The translations under genes and the position numbers were made by a program. Shown here piece by piece: positions 1-5,523 of a DNA stretch of 5,561 nt. The notes under the pieces are model-generated. The model searched no databases. It was not told the origin of the DNA and saw nothing but the letters and a program-made list of their open reading frames with translations. Origin of the DNA: a bacterium (lineage in GTDB: Bacteria; Latescibacterota; Latescibacteria; Latescibacterales; Latescibacteraceae); assembly GCA_021372535.1 (NCBI GenBank), contig JAJFUH010000223.1:1-5561 (forward strand), read 5' to 3'. The first letter of the stretch is position 1. Each line of letters begins with the position of its first letter.

Positions 1-1146
1 TCGCTTGCGGCGGTCTATTTTCTCATCTATTCCACGATGCAGATTCCCTCGGGCGTGCTGGCGGACACTCTCGGCCCGAGGGTAACCATTTTTGCCGGTA
101 ACCTGACAGCCGGAATCGGGTCGCTTCTGTTCGCCTTTGCCGGATCGTTCGCCGCGGCGAGCGCGGGAAGGTTCCTCGTCGGGCTCGGTGTTTCGGTGAT
201 CTTCATCAGCTCCCTGAAGTTCAGCTCCCTCTGGTTCAGCGAGCGCAAGTTCGCGCTGGTGACCGGAATCATCCTGTTTGTCGGCAACGCGGGCTCCATT
301 ATGGCTGCGGGACCGTTCACCGTGGTGCTGAAATCCTTTTCCTGGCGCGCCGTGTTCATCGGTATCGGCGCTGTGTCGCTCGTTCTGTCGCTCATAGCGT
401 TTTTATCTGTCCGGAATCGTCCCGAGGATTTCCGCTTTCCTTCCGTACGTGAGATGGAAGGCAGAAAAACAATTGCCGAACGCAACCAGCACTGGTTCAA
501 AGACCTCGCGAGCGTGGTGAAAGTCCCCGCCGTGTGGCCGGGATTCTTCACTAATTTCGGCATTACCGGCGGCACCTATGCATTCATGGGATTATGGGGC
601 ATTCCCTATCTCCGCGATGTGTACGGCCTCGACCGATCGAGCGCGGCGGAGTATATGACCGTGATGCTCGCAACCTATGCCGTCGGCGGGCTCGTTTTCG
701 GCTGGATTTCCGACAGAATGGGCAGGAGAAAACCGGCTCTCCTCGCAAGCGCTCTCCTCTATACGGGCGCATGGCTGGCGCTCATATTTCTGCCGTGGAA
801 ACCGGGTCCCGCGATATTTATCCTTTTCGGGCTGATCGGTTTCGCCGGAACGGGGTGCATCCTCACCTTCGCCTGCGCGAAAGAGGTCATCAAACCGGCG
901 CTTTCGGGGATGGCGACAAGCCTTGTCAACACGGGGACGTTTCTGGGGACGTTGCTCATGCAGCCGTTGTTCGGGTGGGTTCTCGACCGCACGTGGGACG
1001 GGACTCTGGTGAACAATGTCCGCGTATACTCGATGCACAGCTATTATTACGGGTTTATGATCATGCTCGCGTACGCCGCCATCGGAATCGTCGGCTCGCT
1101 GTTCATTAAAGAGACGTACTGCGCGAACATAACGCCGGATAACTGA
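1..1146 (+). CDS. MFS permease, 5'-truncated by the window edge
   Basis: Integral inner-membrane transporter of the major facilitator superfamily, expected to move a small solute by proton coupling or exchange; the substrate cannot be read from sequence. The frame is open from base 1, so the ATG at 37 is internal and the true start is upstream. 381 residues are visible; about 50, including helix 1, are probably missing compared with a usual 400-450. Seen: the end of helix 2, then the loop 2-3 signature (residues 18-27, G-V-L-A-D-x-L-G-P-R), a helix 4-5 stretch rich in Gly and Ser, a central cytoplasmic loop (about 138-175) and a second copy of the signature in loop 8-9 (234-243, G-W-I-S-D-R-M-G-R-R). 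Helices continue to about residue 369, followed by a short polar tail. The segment F-M-G-L-W-G-I-P-Y-L-R-D at 195-206 resembles helix 7 of NarK-like and organic-anion MFS groups. It is transcribed towards the minus-strand operon and shows no functional link to it. Confidence 0.9.
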   Translation, partial: SLAAVYFLIYSTMQIPSGVLADTLGPRVTIFAGNLTAGIGSLLFAFAGSFAAASAGRFLVGLGVSVIFISSLKFSSLWFSERKFALVTGIILFVGNAGSIMAAGPFTVVLKSFSWRAVFIGIGAVSLVLSLIAFLSVRNRPEDFRFPSVREMEGRKTIAERNQHWFKDLASVVKVPAVWPGFFTNFGITGGTYAFMGLWGIPYLRDVYGLDRSSAAEYMTVMLATYAVGGLVFGWISDRMGRRKPALLASALLYTGAWLALIFLPWKPGPAIFILFGLIGFAGTGCILTFACAKEVIKPALSGMATSLVNTGTFLGTLLMQPLFGWVLDRTWDGTLVNNVRVYSMHSYYYGFMIMLAYAAIGIVGSLFIKETYCANITPDN

Positions 1147-1148
1147 GA

Positions 1149-1167
1149 CGGTGATAAAAAATCACCG
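1149..1167 (+). terminator. Short hairpin just after the permease stop
   Basis: A perfect 7-bp stem (CGGTGAT / ATCACCG) closes a five-A loop and starts three bases after the stop codon. No uninterrupted T-run follows (next bases are ATATGAT), so it is a poor intrinsic terminator. It may instead protect the 3' end or assist Rho-dependent ending. Position is the main support. Confidence 0.35.
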
Positions 1168-1267
1168 ATATGATCCGCGCAAATCAGCGTTCTATTCTCA
1201 TTTTTATAATGTTTTCATGAATTTTCCGTGCAGAAATTCTCTGAACAATTCATGTCCAACAAAAATG

Positions 1268-1302
1268 ATTGTACGGTGTGTACAATTACGTATATTTATA
1301 CT
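1268..1302 (+). promoter_or_regulatory. Promoter-like segment overlapped by a 19-bp palindrome
   Basis: ATTGTAC-N5-GTACAAT at 1268-1286 is a perfect 7-bp-arm palindrome, the form expected of an operator for a dimeric helix-turn-helix repressor. It overlaps a possible -35 (TTGTAC, 1269-1274) with a -10 candidate (TATATT, 1291-1296) after a 16-base spacer. A second small palindrome, GTATA-TT-TATAC, covers 1290-1301. A start near 1303 would give a leader of about 80 bases before the small open frame at 1383, containing a 6-bp hairpin (GTATCG / CGATAC, 1310-1326). The arrangement is visible in the sequence; promoter activity and the regulator are inferred. Confidence 0.4.
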
Positions 1303-1382
1303 CCATGCCGTATCGGACAGCGATACAGTCCTCCGCTTTCCCTGTCATGTCGTCAAGGAATTAACGAAAAGGAGAGGATATC

Positions 1383-1574
1383 ATGAGACAGCGATCTCCC
1401 TTTGTTTCTTTCATATTCATCGTCCTTGCAGCCATTGTTTACCGGATGCCGTCGCTGCCGATTATCAAATACGCATGCGAAATACGGCGGTATATGTATC
1501 TGCGGACCGGTGTTCTTTCCTTCCTTTCTCCTGAAATACCGACAATGCCCTTTTTTGCTTCAATCGGGTCCTGA
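1383..1574 (+). CDS. Possible small membrane protein (63 aa)
   Basis: Not a family I recognise. It starts at an ATG with a strong ribosome binding site (AGGAG at 1370-1374, eight bases before the ATG), which is the main reason to list it. Residues 1-5 are polar with two Arg, followed by a hydrophobic stretch at about 7-20 (F-V-S-F-I-F-I-V-L-A-A-I-V-Y) that could be a membrane anchor or an uncleaved signal. The remainder is moderately hydrophobic with a basic patch (R-R-Y at about 35-37) and no recognisable motif. It sits alone between the permease and the convergent receptor gene, whose stop lies only three bases away. It could be a genuine small protein, the surviving 5' end of a decayed exported-protein gene, or chance. 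The candidate promoter and palindrome at 1268-1302 would serve it. Confidence 0.3.
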   Translation: MRQRSPFVSFIFIVLAAIVYRMPSLPIIKYACEIRRYMYLRTGVLSFLSPEIPTMPFFASIGS

Positions 1575-1577
1575 CTG

Positions 1578-3791
1578 TCAGAAAAACATCTTATAACTCA
1601 CCTTTACATTGCGCCCGGCTTCCGGCATGATCGACTTGATGCGCGAAAGGTGATTTCGGTATTCCGTGTCGAATACATTATCGACCGAGCATATGAGCCG
1701 TTGAACGACACCGCCGTGAAAGAAGGTTTTCTGGACATACGGCCGAACTGTCGAATATCCGGCTGTTTCCTGTTCAAACCGGTCAATCCTGGACTGTCTT
1801 CCAACACATTCGGTTTCAAGCCCTAGTACGAACGATCCGGATTCCCTCCGTATGTCAACGAGAACTTTGAGCGGTGGAATCATGGGGAGCGGCAGATTGT
1901 CAGCAAGGTTTTGAGCATGAGTGTACTGGGCTTTTAAATCGAGCGACAACGACGATGCAATCGATATTTTCACATCGCTTTCAAAGCCTGCCATACGGGC
2001 ATCGACTGCCTCGGCGCGGTACACCGGAAGAATCTGCTGCCAGTTGATCTCCCCCGTATTCCTGAACACGATGTATGAATCCATCATATTGACATACCCG
2101 GACCACACCGCGGTTATATGGTCTGTGTCCCAGAAGCCGAACACCTCGATGCCGGTCCCGGATTCGGCGCCGAGGGCTGGATTCCCGGTTTCATAGGAAT
2201 AGGCGGCGAGATGGGGCCCTTCGTTGAACAGTTCCTCGATGGTGGGTACCCGCGCCGAACGGCTGATCGACATGCCGCCGGTAAAACCGGAATCGAACGG
2301 ATACACTACTGCCACCGAAGCCGCGACTGTATCGAATGTACGGTTACCTATGGATCCGATATCAGAGATGCTGTTCATCGGGCGGGGTACGTAACGGGTA
2401 TGGTCGTATCGGGCACCGGTCTGAAATTCGAATCCATGTATGCTCCATTCGTGATACAAAGCCGCCGATAGAGCGGTTGACCTCGTCGGTGCGGTGAATA
2501 CATATCCGCCCATTTTGAGGTCACGGTAACGGTAATCCAGGGCGAGGATTGTATTCTTCGTTCCTGAAAATGTGTTGAATGTCAGCCGCGTTTTCGCCGT
2601 GTAGTTCTTCTGGAGAAACTCAGCGCCGACATACCCGCCGGATTCGTATTCAGTATGCGTATAGTACGTGCGGTCGATATCGAGATCGACAGTCTGTAGT
2701 CGCCTGTCACCCGGTTCCCATGAAGACGAGAACCGTATAGATCGACGGAGCATGTCGATATTGACCCCGTTCGGGTGACCGCCGATAAATCCGCCGGGGA
2801 TGCCGTATTCAGAATCGAATTCATCGACCGAAACTCCCGCATGACCATGCTCGAATATGCGCGACGCTCCGAAAATATATGTTCGATTGGTGAGTCCGGT
2901 GTTATCGAGCCGACCGGCAGGGGTTCGCTCCTCGCCGGTTCGTTTCCATGTGGTTTCACCATAAACGACGTTGGCGCCGAGCGGCATGGTCAGGGTTGCG
3001 GCGCCGAGTCCGCCGGGATGTGCCGTCTCACCATATGTCCCGATTGTCCCGGTCATTTTCGAGGGCAGATGGAGAGGGATCGATTCCTTGCGGGTGTTGA
3101 TCATTCCGCCGATGGTGATCGGAGAATACAGTACTGTTTTCGGGCCGATAATAATCTCGATGCGGTCTACAGTGAACGGCTCCACGGTCACAGCATGATC
3201 AGGGGAGGTTGCCGACAGGTCTGATATCACAAGGCTGTTTTGACCAATGATCACACGGTCTCCGCCAAGCCCGCGGATGATGGGGCGTGATGGCGCCGGA
3301 CCCATGCTCTGCATCGAGACACCGCTCTGATTTTTCATGGTTTCGGCGAGCGATATGCTCACATTTCTCTGGAGATTATCACCTGACAGCACACCGGTGG
3401 TTCGCTGGATTTCATCAAACGCAGTTCCCGCTTCACCACTTTTAACCGTCACACCTTCCATGCGGTACACATTCGGCTCAAGAAAGAAATACAACCGTGA
3501 GCCGGTCGAATCATTAACCGAAACGGTTTCATTCAAAGGGGAATATCCGGTGCGTGATATAATGACATTGTGGCTTCCATATGGTAATGACACCTGAAAA
3601 GTACCATCATCGCGGGTGAGCATTCCTGTACGGTCATCCGGGAACCGGACACTTGCTACGGGAACCGGTTCACCCGTCTCTTTGTCCAGCACTATGCCCT
3701 GAAATGTAATGCAGGAGGGTTCCAGCGCAAGAATCGAAACGGGTGACATAATGAAAACGATACAGGTGATTATATATATGATGCACTTCAT
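1578..3791 (-). CDS. TonB-dependent outer-membrane receptor, ZnuD-like
   Basis: Outer-membrane 22-strand barrel that imports a scarce ligand using TonB/ExbBD energy. The start is set at 3791 because AGGAG lies five bases upstream and a signal peptide follows; an in-frame ATG at 3830 sits inside a hairpin and lacks both. The protein has 737 residues, a normal size. Order: signal peptide (1 to about 22), carboxypeptidase-regulatory-like beta-sandwich (about 29-105), probable TonB box (M-E-G-V-T-V, 111-116), plug (about 125-240) with I-R-G-L-G-G-D-R-V (171-179), S-P-D-H-A-V (196-201) and G-P-K-T-V-L-Y (216-222), then barrel. R-V-P-T-I-E-E-L-F near 514-522, N-G-V-N-I-D-M near 341-347, and the end N-H-L-S-R-I-K...P-E-A-G-R-N with terminal Phe match signatures known from ZnuD-type zinc receptors and relatives. 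The His-rich loop that often follows Y-G-I-P-G-G in that group is absent here, so zinc is likely but not certain; another metal or chelate is possible. It is the last gene of the operon. Confidence 0.93.
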   Translation of the reverse strand: MKCIIYIITCIVFIMSPVSILALEPSCITFQGIVLDKETGEPVPVASVRFPDDRTGMLTRDDGTFQVSLPYGSHNVIISRTGYSPLNETVSVNDSTGSRLYFFLEPNVYRMEGVTVKSGEAGTAFDEIQRTTGVLSGDNLQRNVSISLAETMKNQSGVSMQSMGPAPSRPIIRGLGGDRVIIGQNSLVISDLSATSPDHAVTVEPFTVDRIEIIIGPKTVLYSPITIGGMINTRKESIPLHLPSKMTGTIGTYGETAHPGGLGAATLTMPLGANVVYGETTWKRTGEERTPAGRLDNTGLTNRTYIFGASRIFEHGHAGVSVDEFDSEYGIPGGFIGGHPNGVNIDMLRRSIRFSSSWEPGDRRLQTVDLDIDRTYYTHTEYESGGYVGAEFLQKNYTAKTRLTFNTFSGTKNTILALDYRYRDLKMGGYVFTAPTRSTALSAALYHEWSIHGFEFQTGARYDHTRYVPRPMNSISDIGSIGNRTFDTVAASVAVVYPFDSGFTGGMSISRSARVPTIEELFNEGPHLAAYSYETGNPALGAESGTGIEVFGFWDTDHITAVWSGYVNMMDSYIVFRNTGEINWQQILPVYRAEAVDARMAGFESDVKISIASSLSLDLKAQYTHAQNLADNLPLPMIPPLKVLVDIRRESGSFVLGLETECVGRQSRIDRFEQETAGYSTVRPYVQKTFFHGGVVQRLICSVDNVFDTEYRNHLSRIKSIMPEAGRNVKVSYKMFF

Positions 3792-3796
3792 TTCTA

Positions 3797-3801
3797 CTCC
3801 T
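3797..3801 (-). promoter_or_regulatory. Ribosome binding site of the receptor gene
   Basis: AGGAG on the minus strand, five bases before the ATG at 3791. It decides the start in favour of 3791 over the in-frame ATG at 3830. The 3' arm of a 14-bp hairpin ends only two bases upstream of it, so folding could affect access by ribosomes. Confidence 0.7.
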
Positions 3802-3803
3802 AA

Positions 3804-3837
3804 GAGGGCTGTGAAAAAGATACTTTTCACAGCCCTC
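3804..3837 (-). repeat. 14-bp perfect hairpin before the receptor gene
   Basis: The arms 3804-3817 and 3824-3837 are exact reverse complements (GAGGGCTGTGAAAA / TTTTCACAGCCCTC) with a 6-base loop. It lies inside the operon, between the lipoprotein stop and the receptor ribosome binding site. No T-run follows on the minus strand, so it is not a typical intrinsic terminator. Likely roles are shielding of the receptor message from decay, a processing site setting different levels of lipoprotein and receptor, or a mobile palindromic repeat. Structure is certain, role is inferred. Confidence 0.75.
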
Positions 3838-3846
3838 CTGAACGAT

Positions 3847-3879
3847 GAGCAGGAAAGTTTGAATACTCTTTCCCTGCTC
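3847..3879 (-). repeat. Second hairpin in the lipoprotein-receptor gap
   Basis: GAGCAGG (3847-3853) pairs with CCTGCTC (3873-3879), and after a one-base bulge AAAG (3854-3857) pairs with CTTT (3868-3871), giving 11 pairs around a 10-base loop. It lies directly downstream of the lipoprotein stop on the minus strand. It lacks a following T-run and may act as a 3'-end stabiliser or partial transcription stop between the two genes. Confidence 0.55.
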
Positions 3880-3893
3880 TTCAGTTTTCCCTG

Positions 3894-4775
3894 TCAATGC
3901 GAATGATCGCCGCTTGTGTCATATTCACCGATATGCACTCGTATGGGCGTGAATTCCTTGCCGACATTACCGTCATGCAGGATGACCACCTGAAGCGTGG
4001 TCTCGCCTTCTTTTATGCCGATGAGGTGAAACGACCAGTACTCCGGGGCCGGCGCCGATTCAGTCCCCAGTAAGGATTCGTCTCCCGCGATGAGCCGCAG
4101 GGCATGCGGCGGTACCTGAGGTGTGAATTCTCTGTTCTGATCGTCGTAGAACACCGCCTCGATGTGGCCCGTTTTACTACCGAGAGGGACCAGAATTTCA
4201 CCGGCGGTTTCCCCTTCGGAAAAAAGAGACGCACTCGCAAGCAGTACACCCGAATCCTCTTCATAAAGCCGCACACCGACAGGCGGGCCATTCGAGCCAT
4301 CGAGGTTTCGCACTGAAACCGGGATGCTCGGTGTGTGGAAATCATAGTGATCATTGTGCATGACCCGAAATTCGATAGTCGTCTCGCCAACCTTAAGGCC
4401 GTTCAGGTGGAATTCCCATTCCTGGCCGTCGTGACGGTATACTTCCACAACAGAGGGGTCTGATATTACCCATCCGAAACTCTTGTTCGCGTCGTCCGGC
4501 GGTTCGATCTCCTGATTATTTTCATCGAGAAACTTGATTTCCCAATGAGGAGTCAGGCCGACCGGTACAACCAGTGTATCGACCTTCCCGTTTGTTGTGT
4601 CGATTTCACCGCGGAACATCCGGAAGAAACGGACACCGGAATCTATTAGGACAATACCATCGGCCTTGTAATGATCCTGCTGAGGAACTGTCGGATTGTT
4701 CTTTTCGTTATCAAAGATGCAGCCAGCCGCCAGAACGGCGAGGAAAACCGCACCGATAAAAGCAGTTCTTTTCAT
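3894..4775 (-). CDS. Outer-membrane-type lipoprotein with two tandem domains
   Basis: Exported lipoprotein of 293 residues; I do not recognise a characterised family. The start at 4775 is chosen because AAGGAG lies seven bases upstream and a lipoprotein signal follows: K-R at 2-3, hydrophobic 4-17, lipobox A-A-G-C with the lipidated Cys at 19. Residue +2 is Ile, not Asp, which by known Lol rules favours the outer membrane. After a short linker the protein contains two related units, about 38-156 and 166-282. Each has a V-P-x-G strand, an aromatic or acidic segment (K-F-L-D-E-N-N-Q-E / V-F-Y-D-D-Q-N-R-E), a W-E-F-H-L-N-G-L / W-S-F-H-L-I-G-I core followed by G-E-T-T, and a closing F/L-x-x-x-x-H segment ending in T-P-x-I. 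The first unit closes with H-N-D-H-Y-D-F-H (140-147), and the C-terminus ends D-H-S-H. These look like metal ligands. It probably captures ligand at the surface or periplasm for the adjacent receptor. The partner role is inferred. Confidence 0.85.
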   Translation of the reverse strand: MKRTAFIGAVFLAVLAAGCIFDNEKNNPTVPQQDHYKADGIVLIDSGVRFFRMFRGEIDTTNGKVDTLVVPVGLTPHWEIKFLDENNQEIEPPDDANKSFGWVISDPSVVEVYRHDGQEWEFHLNGLKVGETTIEFRVMHNDHYDFHTPSIPVSVRNLDGSNGPPVGVRLYEEDSGVLLASASLFSEGETAGEILVPLGSKTGHIEAVFYDDQNREFTPQVPPHALRLIAGDESLLGTESAPAPEYWSFHLIGIKEGETTLQVVILHDGNVGKEFTPIRVHIGEYDTSGDHSH

Positions 4776-4782
4776 GTCGTCA

Positions 4783-4788
4783 CTCCTT
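4783..4788 (-). promoter_or_regulatory. Ribosome binding site of the lipoprotein gene
   Basis: AAGGAG on the minus strand, seven bases before the ATG at 4775. It supports a start directly before the signal peptide rather than at the in-frame ATG at 4841, which would add 22 mostly polar residues ahead of the signal. Confidence 0.7.
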
Positions 4789-4866
4789 TTCAGAGCATAC
4801 CTCTCCATGAGGGTATGGTTATCCCTTGCATGAAAAGGCATGATACTATGTCAATAATGAGAAAAA

Positions 4867-5187
4867 TCAGGAGTGCGATAAAGGCGGGGCGCGACGTTTG
4901 AATAGAGGAGAGGTTACCAATGGAATAAAGAGGCATGTAATTTTCACATTATAATGATACGATGTGAAAAACACGAGAAGGCCGAAAAGAAGAACATATG
5001 TTGCAACAAACGTGCTTTCCCACTTATGGACAGGACAGTCATGATGAACATTGGCATCCGTGTGGTTATGAAAATGATGGATTACCACGGGAAGCACAGC
5101 GAATACAACGAGAGTGATCAGGACAATGGCCTGCTGTAATCGCTTTGGATGCATTAAGATGTTATTTTTGATTATCATACTATTCAT
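4867..5187 (-). CDS. Small His/Cys-rich two-helix membrane protein
   Basis: A 106-residue protein with no family I can name with certainty. Residues 17-36 form a hydrophobic helix. Residues 37-57 are a loop dense in potential metal ligands: H-H-F-H-N-H, then H-H-D-C-P-V-H (eight His and one Cys in all). Residues 60-80 form a second helix, and the tail is basic (K-R-R near 97-99). The layout, with a D-C-P-x-x-x-W/F motif just before the second helix, recalls short bacterial membrane proteins of metal-handling loci such as DUF2946-like proteins; this similarity is from memory. The start is uncertain: Met 1, 4 and 12 (5187, 5178, 5154) are all possible and none has a clear ribosome binding site. 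It is the first gene of the operon, 91 bases before the lipoprotein. The likely job is sensing, buffering or passing metal at the inner membrane, which is inferred. Confidence 0.75.
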   Translation of the reverse strand: MNSMIIKNNILMHPKRLQQAIVLITLVVFAVLPVVIHHFHNHTDANVHHDCPVHKWESTFVATYVLLFGLLVFFTSYHYNVKITCLFIPLVTSPLFKRRAPPLSHS

Positions 5188-5264
5188 AAGTCAAGGTTAT
5201 TAATAGAAAGACAAGCGGGTAAAAGTTTCAAAAATTAATTGTGATCCATGAGTTACACAAGAAA

Positions 5265-5294
5265 AATATACTGGTTATCTGAATAATATGTCAA
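5265..5294 (-). promoter_or_regulatory. Sigma70-like promoter of the three-gene operon
   Basis: On the minus strand a perfect -35 (TTGACA, 5294-5289) is followed after 18 bases by TATATT (5270-5265), close to the -10 consensus. Transcription would begin near 5258, leaving a leader of about 70 bases before the ATG at 5187. The spacer contains TTAT-N4-ATAA (5275-5286), a weak AT-rich palindrome where a Fur/Zur-type repressor could bind. That last point is a guess. Confidence 0.55.
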
Positions 5295-5345
5295 GTTTAA
5301 AAGGAGTTCCGGCAGTCCCTCATTTTAAAGAACACTTTTTTAGAT

Positions 5346-5377
5346 GTTACTTCCTTTGCGTGCCCAAAGGAAGTAAC
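5346..5377. repeat. Perfect 13-bp hairpin
   Basis: GTTACTTCCTTTG (5346-5358) and its exact reverse complement (5365-5377) flank a 6-base loop. It directly precedes the longer inverted repeat and probably belongs to the same palindromic element. No gene begins here. It lies about 50 bases upstream of the operon promoter, on the outer side. Confidence 0.75.
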
Positions 5378-5391
5378 CAAGGAAAGGGCAC

Positions 5392-5523
5392 CCCGTGAAA
5401 AGCCTTTTTCCACGGTCATGGCCCGTTTTTCGGGAATGTGTGAACTCACGAGCCTTCGGCTCGCTCGGACAGCACCCATTCTTTTTCCGAAAACCGGTTG
5501 TGACCGCGGGGCTTTTCAACGGG
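5392..5523. repeat. Long imperfect inverted repeat (about 132 bp)
   Basis: Outer arms: CCCG (5392-5395) pairs with CGGG (5520-5523), and after a one-base bulge TGAAAAGCC (5396-5404) pairs with GGCTTTTCA (5510-5518). A second section pairs 5410-5436 with 5484-5509, with two mismatches, one bulge and a few G-T pairs. The tip holds CGAGCC-TTC-GGCTCG (5449-5463). The whole folds as one long, branched hairpin. Open frames cross it on both strands, but they follow from the palindrome and lack a start signal. Translation of the plus strand gives a phrase C-P-K-E-V-T-K-E-R-A-P that recalls spurious short proteins predicted from dispersed repeats in many genomes. I read it as a non-coding, REP- or MITE-like repeat; copies elsewhere cannot be checked from this window. 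Confidence 0.65.

Noticed and set aside
27-575. 182-codon open frame on the minus strand inside the permease gene
   Set aside because: Antisense to a clear MFS coding sequence; no ribosome binding site, no domain, and the composition follows from the codons of the plus strand.
592-1109. Overlapping open frames on both strands in the second half of the permease gene
   Set aside because: Arg/Pro-rich, low-complexity products typical of shifted frames in GC-rich coding sequence.
1151-1534. 127-codon plus-strand frame between the permease and the receptor
   Set aside because: It starts inside the hairpin at 1149-1167, has no ribosome binding site, and its product has no coherent hydrophobic or domain pattern. 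The frame at 1383 has better start signals.
3792-3830. Longer N-terminus for the receptor starting at 3830
   Set aside because: The extra 13 codons are encoded by the hairpin at 3804-3837, with no binding site upstream, and would put polar residues before the signal peptide.
4776-4841. Longer N-terminus for the lipoprotein starting at 4841
   Set aside because: It adds 22 polar residues ahead of a standard lipoprotein signal, and a good ribosome binding site precedes the ATG at 4775.
4849-4854. TTGACA on the minus strand between the small protein and the lipoprotein, a possible internal -35
   Set aside because: No -10-like hexamer lies 16-18 bases downstream (ATGCAA at 17), so there is no support for a separate lipoprotein promoter.
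5241-5260. TGTG-N12-CACA (reverse strand) as a possible regulator site
   Set aside because: Only four bases match on each side, and the inner positions show almost no symmetry.
5297-5479. 60-codon minus-strand frame and an open plus-strand frame through the palindromic element
   Set aside because: Both arise from the inverted repeat; neither has a ribosome binding site or a plausible protein pattern.
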